From: DASSKW01 sp035690065
Lineage (GTDB): Bacteria; Pseudomonadota; Gammaproteobacteria; Natronospirales; REEB76
NCBI GenBank assembly: GCA_035690065.1
Contig: DASSKW010000001.1
Span: 1 to 18,393 of the forward strand
Length of the DNA: 18,393 nt
Direction: 5' to 3'
Shown here piece by piece: positions 12,844 through 18,393 of the stretch (its first letter is position 1; every line of letters starts with the position of its first letter). The position numbers were made by a program, and so were the translations under genes. The notes under the pieces were generated by a model. It was not told the DNA's origin. It worked only from the letters and a program-made list of their open reading frames with translations, and ran no database searches.

Positions 12844-14319
12844 ATGAAGAAGTTCATGTTACGCGCGAGTACAGTGATCCTGATGCTGACAGCCGCGTGC
12901 TGGTTCGGCCCCGCAAATGCCATGCCGTCCTATGCACGCCAGACCGGCCTGGATTGCAACTCCTGCCACATCGGTTTTCAGGCAGTCCCATACTTCACCC
13001 GTACCGGGCGCCTCTTCATCATGCGTGGCTTCCACCAGCCGAATTCCGTGCACGGCAAATTCCGTGAGACGGGATTTGATGCCAAAGGCGATGAGACTCC
13101 GGAATACGGCGGCAATTACCTGGCGCTGAACTGGGAAGATTTCTTCGCGGCTCGCTTCATCACGCAACTGGCAAGTGGCGGTTATTCGGCAGGTAGCGGC
13201 AAACGCGATGTAACTTCGAACCCGGGGAATCGCTTGGCGTTCTACTTCACCGGGCCGGTGACCGATTGGTTGGGAGTCTGGACCGAGTTCGGTTACCTCG
13301 GCAATCAATCTCTGAAGGCCGCCAATACCAGCACCACGGCGGGGCAAACCCCCGGGCAACCAACCAATGTGAATTTTTATGCCTACGACGAATATCGCCT
13401 CACGGCCAGCAAGATGTTGGGCGACGGCAGCAGCTTCATTGCCATGGCCTACGGCAACGAGTACCCGGATGCCATCAACGAGTTCGTGTTCCCCAACACG
13501 CAGGTACGCCCCTGGAGTTATGGTCAGGGCGGCGTGGGCAATGAATATTCGACTGCGGCATACAGTTTCTATGGCTTCTGGAATAACAGCATCCTGACCC
13601 AGTATTCGATCATCTCGGGCGATTCGGATGCCTCCTTCAGTAACGGCCACAACAACTACATTGCTTTGGCCTACGACGGCGTTCCCGGCACCGGCGACAA
13701 GTTCCGGCGGGAGAGCAATGACGTATGGTGGGTATTAGACACCGTGTGGGGAGACAATGTCGGTTCGCAGGTCAACTCCACCAATACCAGCTTCAACTGC
13801 TCCACGGCGTGTCCGGCCGGTATCCACAGCCTCGGCTTCAGCAACCGGCTCGGTTCTAACTGGGTATCGCTGGGAGATCTCAAGAGTGTGAACGGCACCG
13901 GCTATGAGACCGTGGATACCAGTCATGCGTACCGGCTCACCGTACAACAGTCCGTCGCTGACATGGGCAACAACAGTTGGTATCAAAGTGTTGCCCTGGC
14001 TGGCGCGAATCAGGATTATGTCAGTGGCGCATCTTCCAAGGCGACCAAACTCGGGTATCAGATACGGTACTTCTATAACCGGACCTATGGATTTGAATTT
14101 TTTGTCAACAAGACTCTGACATTCGATTACACAACGCCTGCCGGAGTCGAGTATTCTGCCTATGCGCCGGTCAACTGGGGCTTGGTCGCATTGTGGGTCC
14201 CGGCGATGAATATCAATGTCGCCTTGAGCTACAGCCCGAGTAAGACCCCGGTGCTGAACCAGGCCAATTACCAGAGCGGTGGGTACTCGTGGAATTTCTT
14301 GGTAGACTTTGGTTTCTAA
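12844..14319 (+). CDS. cyc2: Cyc2-like outer-membrane monoheme cytochrome-porin fusion (putative Fe(II) oxidase/extracellular electron transfer)
   Basis: A 491-aa protein. The signal peptide covers residues 1-26 (cleavage after GPANA). The mature N-terminus reads MPSYARQTGLDCNSCHIGF, with heme site Cys38-Cys41-His42; this closely fits the Cyc2 pattern A-x-P-x-(F/Y)-A-R-Q-x-G-x-x-C-x-x-C-H, followed by a GRxF segment (55-58). The rest is a typical beta-barrel: alternating aromatic and polar residues, many Gly, Asn, Tyr and Ser, and a terminal Phe (FLVDFGF) for barrel assembly. Length is close to A. ferrooxidans Cyc2 (about 485 aa). In known Cyc2 proteins the heme domain plugs or lines a porin and takes electrons from external Fe(II). 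Cys319 and Cys323 (CSTAC) are not a heme site and may form a loop disulfide. The ATG at 12844 has GGAG 8 nt upstream. The region after the heme differs from the common Cyc2 form, so the subclass and donor are uncertain. Confidence 0.8.
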   Translation: MKKFMLRASTVILMLTAACWFGPANAMPSYARQTGLDCNSCHIGFQAVPYFTRTGRLFIMRGFHQPNSVHGKFRETGFDAKGDETPEYGGNYLALNWEDFFAARFITQLASGGYSAGSGKRDVTSNPGNRLAFYFTGPVTDWLGVWTEFGYLGNQSLKAANTSTTAGQTPGQPTNVNFYAYDEYRLTASKMLGDGSSFIAMAYGNEYPDAINEFVFPNTQVRPWSYGQGGVGNEYSTAAYSFYGFWNNSILTQYSIISGDSDASFSNGHNNYIALAYDGVPGTGDKFRRESNDVWWVLDTVWGDNVGSQVNSTNTSFNCSTACPAGIHSLGFSNRLGSNWVSLGDLKSVNGTGYETVDTSHAYRLTVQQSVADMGNNSWYQSVALAGANQDYVSGASSKATKLGYQIRYFYNRTYGFEFFVNKTLTFDYTTPAGVEYSAYAPVNWGLVALWVPAMNINVALSYSPSKTPVLNQANYQSGGYSWNFLVDFGF

Positions 14320-14342
14320 TCAGTTGCCTCCGGAGCGACACG

Positions 14343-14684
14343 ATGAAAAACAACAAGTCGAGTCTGTTACTGATGATTGCATGCACCGCCGTCTTGGCGA
14401 TGCCGGCAGCCCTGGCTGACACAGGAGCTGACATCTTCGGTTCCAAATGTGCCAGCTGCCATGGCAAGGACGGGCAGGGAACGCCTGGTCTGGCGCCGGC
14501 GCTGAAAGGTGATTCGTTCGTCATCGACGGCAAGATCGAAGATATCGAGAACACTATCCAGAACGGACGTTCGGGCGACCAGAAACGTTACAAGGATATC
14601 CCGGTGGCGATGCCCGCCTGGCATCTTTCCGATGCCGATCTGAAGGCGGTAGTCAGCTATCTGCGCGGCTTGCAGGGCAAGTAA
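14343..14684 (+). CDS. Exported monoheme cytochrome c (class I), downstream of Cyc2-like gene
   Basis: A 113-aa periplasmic cytochrome. The signal peptide (1-25) ends MPAALA. CASCH places heme on Cys36, Cys39 and His40, followed by GKDGQGTPG, and Met90 (VAMPAWHL) is the likely distal ligand. The C-terminal helix is DLKAVVSYLRG. The ATG at 14343 is preceded by CCGGAG and lies 23 bp after the Cyc2-like stop, so it is surely co-transcribed. The frame is open upstream to 14289 but that overlaps the porin gene. It is shorter than its paralogue at 12345, mainly by lacking about 15 residues before the heme site. Its likely role is a soluble shuttle between the outer-membrane conduit and inner-membrane oxidases or the bc1 complex. 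A strong terminator follows. Confidence 0.9.
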   Translation: MKNNKSSLLLMIACTAVLAMPAALADTGADIFGSKCASCHGKDGQGTPGLAPALKGDSFVIDGKIEDIENTIQNGRSGDQKRYKDIPVAMPAWHLSDADLKAVVSYLRGLQGK

Positions 14685-14702
14685 CCGGCGTTCCAATCAC
14701 GG

Positions 14703-14746
14703 GGCACCGCCTCTGGCATAATCGCCGGAGGGGTGCCTGTTTTTTT
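14703..14746 (+). terminator. Strong intrinsic terminator closing the cytochrome cassette
   Basis: GGCACC (14703-14708), CCTC, T and GGC pair with GCC, G, GAGG and GGTGCC (14724-14737), with one bulged G, one G-T pair and the loop ATAATC. Seven T residues follow (14740-14746). It lies 18 bp after the second cytochrome and just before the ribosome binding site of the lipoprotein gene. Confidence 0.9.
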
Positions 14747-14760
14747 GAGGAGAACGTATC

Positions 14761-15480
14761 GTGCTGTTCAAGCCGGACATCGTATTGGTTGCGATCCTGA
14801 GCGTGGTGTGCGCCGGGTGTAGCGGAACCAGTCTCGGGGGCGAATCGGTCAACCCGGCACCCACGTCCTACCCTGTCCAGTTGCACTACCGGCTGCTCAA
14901 ATTCGGCGATGTGTCGCAATCGCAGGGTCATGCCGGATTGCAGGTGAATGTCAGCATCCGGGACATCCTGCCTCAGCTCTATTACCGGTATGAGATCAAG
15001 TCGCGGGTCAATGGCACTTACCTCATGATGCCCAACCCGCCGAAGCTGTACACCGTGTACCAGGTGCCTTTCTACAAATACCAGCACGAATCGCCCCAGG
15101 TGGTCGTGAAACTCACGTTCACCAACAACACCCAGCAACCCATTGATACTGTCAGCAGTCTGTGTGCCTTCGATCTGGATGGACAGACCGTCCTCTCACA
15201 ACCGATCAAGACTCCAGAGTTGTTACCCGGCCACACCCTGGTCACCCTGATTGACGGTCCTGGCTTCGACCAACTTCAGGGACACAGCGCGATGACCGTC
15301 TGGATCTACCATCTGGGAGCCGGTCCTGCTGCCGCGCCCTTCAAATGGGTGCTGCCGTATCAGCTGACCGACCAGATCCGGCCAGCCATGGCAAAACTCG
15401 TGGCGCAGTCCGTCAAGGAAGCCGATATCGACGGATTCAAGGGGCGCATCGATCCGGCTACCAACGAAGATTCACCATGA
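14761..15480 (+). CDS. Putative lipoprotein of unknown function (239 aa)
   Basis: I do not recognise the family. The GTG start at 14761 follows GAGGAGAA (14747-14754), a strong ribosome binding site. The N-terminus is a short signal sequence (VLVAILSVVCAGC) with a possible lipobox at Cys20; the residue at -3 is Cys rather than the usual Leu/Val, so lipidation is likely but not certain. After it comes a low-complexity linker rich in Ser, Gly and Pro, then a compact domain rich in beta-type residues (HYRLLKFGDV, VVVKLTFTNN, VTLIDGPGF, MTVWIYHLG) that recalls an immunoglobulin-like periplasmic fold, and a final helical tail. No heme motif is present. It lies between the cassette terminator and ccmF. 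A role as a periplasmic accessory to the cytochrome system is possible but only by position. Confidence 0.75.
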   Translation: MLFKPDIVLVAILSVVCAGCSGTSLGGESVNPAPTSYPVQLHYRLLKFGDVSQSQGHAGLQVNVSIRDILPQLYYRYEIKSRVNGTYLMMPNPPKLYTVYQVPFYKYQHESPQVVVKLTFTNNTQQPIDTVSSLCAFDLDGQTVLSQPIKTPELLPGHTLVTLIDGPGFDQLQGHSAMTVWIYHLGAGPAAAPFKWVLPYQLTDQIRPAMAKLVAQSVKEADIDGFKGRIDPATNEDSP

Positions 15481-15527
15481 CCTGGTGCGTTTAAGCGCGT
15501 AAAATCCAGCCTTCTGATCTCTCCGTC

Positions 15528-15557
15528 TCGGTGGCTCCGCTCAAGCCATCCCACCGA
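15528..15557 (+). promoter_or_regulatory. Inverted repeat upstream of ccmF
   Basis: TCGGTGG (15528-15534) and CCACCGA (15551-15557) form a perfect 7-bp inverted repeat with a 16-nt loop in the 114-bp spacer before ccmF. It is not followed by a T-run, so it is not an intrinsic terminator. It may be an operator or a 5' leader hairpin; weakly supported. Confidence 0.25.
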
Positions 15558-15594
15558 TGACATCCCGTCTCCACAACACTGCAGGCAGGTTGCC

Positions 15595-17589
15595 ATGATT
15601 CCTGAACTCGGCCATCTCGCACTCATCCTGGCGTTATGCCTTGCTGTCGCCCAGGCCGGGTTCGGCCTGATCGGGCCGTGGCGCAAGCAGCTGATCTGGA
15701 TGTCGGTGGCAAGACCCGCGGCGGTCGCCCAGGCCGGGTTCGTGATCCTGGCTTTTGCGGCGCTTGCTTACGCCTTCCTGACCAACGATTTTTCGGTGCA
15801 ATACGTGGCGGACAATTCCAATACGGCATTGCCCTGGCCCTACCGCATCACCGCGGTGTGGGGAGCGCATGAGGGTTCACTGCTGCTGTGGGTGACCGTC
15901 CTGGGCTTATGGACGATCGCAGTCGCGCGTTTCAGCCGCCATTTGCCCCTGGAGCTGGTAAGCCGTGTATTGGGCGTGCTAGGCGTAATAAGCATCGGGT
16001 TCCTGTTGTTCATGCTGTTCACCTCGGATCCTTTCACCCGGCTGCTGCCTCCGGTAGAACAGGGCAGGGATCTGAATCCGATCCTTCAAGACCCGGCTAT
16101 GGCGATCCATCCGCCGATGCTATACACCGGTTACGTAGGCTTCTCGGTCGCATTTGCGTTCGCTATCGCGGCACTGCTGGGCGGGCGAATGGATGCGGCC
16201 TGGGCCAGGTGGTCGCGTCCCTGGACTCTGGTGGCCTGGTTGTTCCTGACCTTCGGGATCACGCTTGGAAGCTGGTGGTCATACTACGAACTTGGCTGGG
16301 GCGGCTGGTGGTTCTGGGATCCTGTCGAGAATGCCTCGTTCATGCCGTGGCTGGTCGGCACGGCGCTGGTGCATTCGCTCGTAGTCACGGAAAAACGTGG
16401 CGCTTTCAAGAGCTGGACCGCATTGCTTGCGATTGCGGCTTTTTCCCTGAGTCTGCTCGGAACCTTCCTGGTTCGGTCCGGAGTCCTTATCTCGGTACAT
16501 GCGTTCGCCACCGATCCCAAGCGCGGTATTTTCATCCTCGGCATGATCGCGGTATTCGTGGGTGCGGCGCTGACGCTTTACGCCTGGCGTTCACCGACGC
16601 TTTCCAGCGGCGGCGGATTCAAACCGTTCTCCCGCGAGACACTGCTGTTACTCAACAACATCCTGTTGGTAGTAGCGGCCGGTGCCGTACTGCTGGGCAC
16701 GCTCTATCCACTGGTACTTGATGCACTCGATCTGGGCAAGCTTTCCGTAGGTCCACCGTATTTCAAGGCGGTCTTCATCCCCATCATGCTGCCGTTCCTG
16801 GTGCTGATTGGTATCGGTCCGTATGTGCGCTGGAAACGCGGTGATTCGCGCGACACTTTACGTGCAGTCAGGATATCTGCGGCCGTTACCCTGTTATTGG
16901 CGGTGGTCTGCATCGCGCTTGCCGGCTCACAAACAAGCCTGATGCTAGTGATCGGTATCGTTCTGGGGATCTGGGCGATACTGTCCGCGCTGCGAGAGCC
17001 CATACACCGCCTGCGTGCGCGTCATGACGGCCGGCACATCACGCTGCCGCGTGGCATGATTGGCATGAGCCTGGCGCATCTCGGCGCAGGCGTGCTGGTA
17101 CTCGGGATTACCATCACCAGCATACTCGGCGTTGAAGAAGACAGAGTGATGTCACCAGGTGACACCGCCAGCGTGGCAGGTTATCAGTTCAAGTTCGATG
17201 GTGTGCATAACGTTCAAGGACCAAACTACCAGGCCGATCAGGGTGTATTTCATGTCATGCGCAACGGCAGTGAAGTGACCACGATGTTGCCGGAGAAACG
17301 TCAATTTACCACCACCGTAACGACGGAAGCGGCAATCGATCCTGGTCTGTTCAGGGATATCTATGTGGCACTTGGAAATCCACTCGATAACGGCGCCTGG
17401 AGTGTTCGCTTGCAATACAAACCACTGGTTCGGTTCATCTGGCTCGGTGGAGTTTTCATGATGCTGGGCGGGATACTTGCTGCATCCGATCGTCGTTACC
17501 GGCGCAACGCACCACAGGCCGAATTTGACACCAGCGCAGCAAAACCAGCTGAACCCGATTCCGAGGTGGTGACGGAGAATCGTGAATGA
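15595..17589 (+). CDS. ccmF: Cytochrome c heme lyase subunit CcmF
   Basis: A 664-aa inner-membrane protein that, with CcmH, attaches heme from CcmE to apocytochromes. It has many transmembrane helices. The WWD domain is GWGGWWFWDPVEN (234-246). The four conserved histidines are present at almost the same positions as in E. coli: His172 (IHPPMLY), His260 (LVHSL), His302 (ISVHAF) and His495 (MSLAHLG). A periplasmic C-terminal domain follows the last WWD-side helices. The ATG at 15595 has GGCAGG about 8 nt upstream. It overlaps ccmG by 4 bp. Its separation from ccmE by an independent cytochrome cassette and a lipoprotein gene is unusual, since ccmE and ccmF are normally adjacent. A promoter must exist in 14747-15594 or transcription must read through the terminator. 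Confidence 0.97.
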   Translation: MIPELGHLALILALCLAVAQAGFGLIGPWRKQLIWMSVARPAAVAQAGFVILAFAALAYAFLTNDFSVQYVADNSNTALPWPYRITAVWGAHEGSLLLWVTVLGLWTIAVARFSRHLPLELVSRVLGVLGVISIGFLLFMLFTSDPFTRLLPPVEQGRDLNPILQDPAMAIHPPMLYTGYVGFSVAFAFAIAALLGGRMDAAWARWSRPWTLVAWLFLTFGITLGSWWSYYELGWGGWWFWDPVENASFMPWLVGTALVHSLVVTEKRGAFKSWTALLAIAAFSLSLLGTFLVRSGVLISVHAFATDPKRGIFILGMIAVFVGAALTLYAWRSPTLSSGGGFKPFSRETLLLLNNILLVVAAGAVLLGTLYPLVLDALDLGKLSVGPPYFKAVFIPIMLPFLVLIGIGPYVRWKRGDSRDTLRAVRISAAVTLLLAVVCIALAGSQTSLMLVIGIVLGIWAILSALREPIHRLRARHDGRHITLPRGMIGMSLAHLGAGVLVLGITITSILGVEEDRVMSPGDTASVAGYQFKFDGVHNVQGPNYQADQGVFHVMRNGSEVTTMLPEKRQFTTTVTTEAAIDPGLFRDIYVALGNPLDNGAWSVRLQYKPLVRFIWLGGVFMMLGGILAASDRRYRRNAPQAEFDTSAAKPAEPDSEVVTENRE

Positions 17590-18131
17590 AACTTCGCTAT
17601 CTGGGCTATACATTGCCGATTCTGGTACTTGTCGCGCTATTGGCGCTTTTTTCCCGTGGTCTGTTTCTGAATCCCCGCGTTGTACCGTCGCCACTCATCG
17701 GCAAAGCTGTGCCGGTATTCTCATTGCCCCGTCTCGATGCGCCAACGCAGACTTTTACGCAAGATGAATTCAAGGGCAAGGTAGCATTACTGAATGTATG
17801 GGCGACCTGGTGTGTCGCCTGTCGCGATGAGCATGAGGCGCTGGTGCAATTCGCCAAACAAAATGTGATCCCGATCTATGGTCTGGACTACAAGGACGAA
17901 CGTCAGAGCGCGCTCGACTGGCTGGCCAAGGAGGGTGATCCCTATACAGCGGTAGCATTCGATGCAACTGGCGATGTGGCGATAAACTGGGGCGTGTATG
18001 GGGCACCTGAGACATTCCTGCTCGACAAGCACGGCATCATCCGGCATAAATATATCGGTCCATTGACCCAAGATATCATCCAGCATGATCTGCTGCCGCG
18101 CATCCAAAAACTGGAGCAGGCAGGCTCATGA
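17586..18131 (+). CDS. ccmG: Thiol:disulfide interchange protein CcmG (DsbE)
   Basis: A 181-aa membrane-anchored periplasmic thioredoxin-like protein that keeps apocytochrome CxxCH cysteines (or CcmH) reduced for heme attachment. An N-terminal anchor lies at about 9-28, and the active site is WATWCVACRDEH with Cys76 and Cys79. The cis-proline loop is VYGAPETFLLD (Pro141), and IGPLT near the C-terminus is a usual CcmG segment. E. coli CcmG reads WPTWCPTC at the active site; the acidic residues after it are kept. ATGA overlaps link it to ccmF upstream and ccmH downstream. Confidence 0.96.
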   Translation: MKLRYLGYTLPILVLVALLALFSRGLFLNPRVVPSPLIGKAVPVFSLPRLDAPTQTFTQDEFKGKVALLNVWATWCVACRDEHEALVQFAKQNVIPIYGLDYKDERQSALDWLAKEGDPYTAVAFDATGDVAINWGVYGAPETFLLDKHGIIRHKYIGPLTQDIIQHDLLPRIQKLEQAGS

Positions 18132-18393
18132 AATTACCAGGATTGCTCTGCTGCGCAGTATTAATCGGGATATTCAGCTCACATGCGCTGGCCATAGACA
18201 GTGAACCGCCATTCGCAGATCCTGTTACGCAGGCGCGTTACGAGCATTTGATACACCAGTTCCGTTGCCTGGTCTGTCAGGACGAGACGATTGCCGATTC
18301 AAATGCCGGTTTGGCAGCCGATTTCAGACGTCAGGTACACAAGCTGGTCGCAGCTGGCAAGAGCGACGTTGAGATCCGCGCCTACATGGTAGA
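18128..18393 (+). CDS. ccmH: Cytochrome c maturation protein CcmH, N-terminal part
   Basis: The first 88 codons; the gene leaves the window on the right. A signal peptide (about 1-22, ending SHALA) is followed by the family core: FRCLVCQDETIADSNAGLA with redox Cys47 and Cys50 in the RCxxCQ motif, then ADFRRQVHKLVAAGKSDVEI and YMV. CcmH acts with CcmG to handle the thiols of apocytochromes and with CcmF in heme ligation. Whether it is the short CcmH followed by a separate ccmI or the fused E. coli-type form cannot be told. It overlaps ccmG by 4 bp. Confidence 0.95.
   Translation, partial: MKLPGLLCCAVLIGIFSSHALAIDSEPPFADPVTQARYEHLIHQFRCLVCQDETIADSNAGLAADFRRQVHKLVAAGKSDVEIRAYMV

Noticed and set aside
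12859..13650. 263-codon open frame on the minus strand opposite the Cyc2-like gene
   Set aside because: It shadows a well-supported gene with heme motif and signal peptide; no start signal or recognisable domain.
13798..13812. CSTAC (Cys319-Cys323) as a second heme site in the Cyc2-like protein
   Set aside because: It lacks the CxxCH spacing and the histidine; a loop disulfide is more likely.
11843..14760. Cytochrome cassette as a mobile element
   Set aside because: No transposase, integrase or flanking terminal repeats are visible; the 9-bp inverted repeat at 11871-11925 lies only on one side. Insertion by recombination remains possible.
1..18393. CRISPR arrays, insertion sequences, prophage genes or toxin-antitoxin pairs
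   Set aside because: Reading through the whole window showed no regularly spaced repeats, transposases, phage genes or small paired toxin-like genes.

Overview
The window reads as a chromosomal segment of a gammaproteobacterium. The strongest taxonomic signal is the block uvrY/gacA - (uracil-DNA glycosylase) - uvrC - pgsA - tRNA-Gly - tRNA-Cys - tRNA-Leu, which matches the E. coli order uvrY-uvrC-pgsA-glyW-cysT-leuZ, together with the divergent rluE/icd pair also seen in enterics. A full System I cytochrome c maturation (ccm) set fits a respiring organism rich in c-type cytochromes. The genus cannot be fixed from the sequence. Nearly all of the window is coding, apart from one 502-bp gap.

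Layout. (1) 1-1386, minus strand: the N-terminus of an ALDH7-type semialdehyde dehydrogenase and a saccharopine dehydrogenase, a lysine-catabolism (saccharopine route) operon. (2) 1575-2930: class II DAHP synthase, entry to the shikimate pathway. (3) 2941-4907: rluE (minus) diverging from icd (plus). (4) 4990-8739: a GacA/UvrY-type response regulator, a family 5-like uracil-DNA glycosylase, uvrC and pgsA. (5) 8794-9161: tRNA-Gly(GCC), a terminator, tRNA-Cys(GCA) and tRNA-Leu(UAA). (6) 9174-11842: ccmABCDE, beginning only 12 nt after the tRNA-Leu CCA. (7) 11843-14746: a 502-bp regulatory interval, then a self-contained cassette of monoheme cytochrome c, Cyc2-like cytochrome-porin fusion and a second, paralogous monoheme cytochrome c, closed by a strong intrinsic terminator. 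(8) 14761-15480: a lipoprotein of unknown function. (9) 15595-18393: ccmF, ccmG and the start of ccmH.

The most notable content is (7). A Cyc2-type outer-membrane monoheme cytochrome fused to a beta-barrel, the family that includes the iron oxidase of acidophilic and neutrophilic Fe(II) oxidisers, is flanked by two small exported cytochromes and sits between ccmE and ccmF, so it splits the ccm operon. All three cassette proteins need covalent heme attachment, which is what the surrounding ccm genes provide. The parsimonious model is a trans-outer-membrane electron conduit: Cyc2-like barrel at the surface, the two small cytochromes as periplasmic carriers. The electron donor (Fe(II), another reduced mineral, an electrode or a partner cell) cannot be read from the sequence. 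The promoter region of the cassette carries two 17-bp direct repeats spaced 22 bp apart, ending on a TTGACA, which suggests control by a DNA-binding regulator.

Other points worth attention: ccmA follows a tRNA gene with almost no leader; icd lacks the Lys-Tyr pair that binds the NADP phosphate and has a C-terminal insertion; and the DAHP synthase start codon abuts a hairpin with no Shine-Dalgarno sequence.
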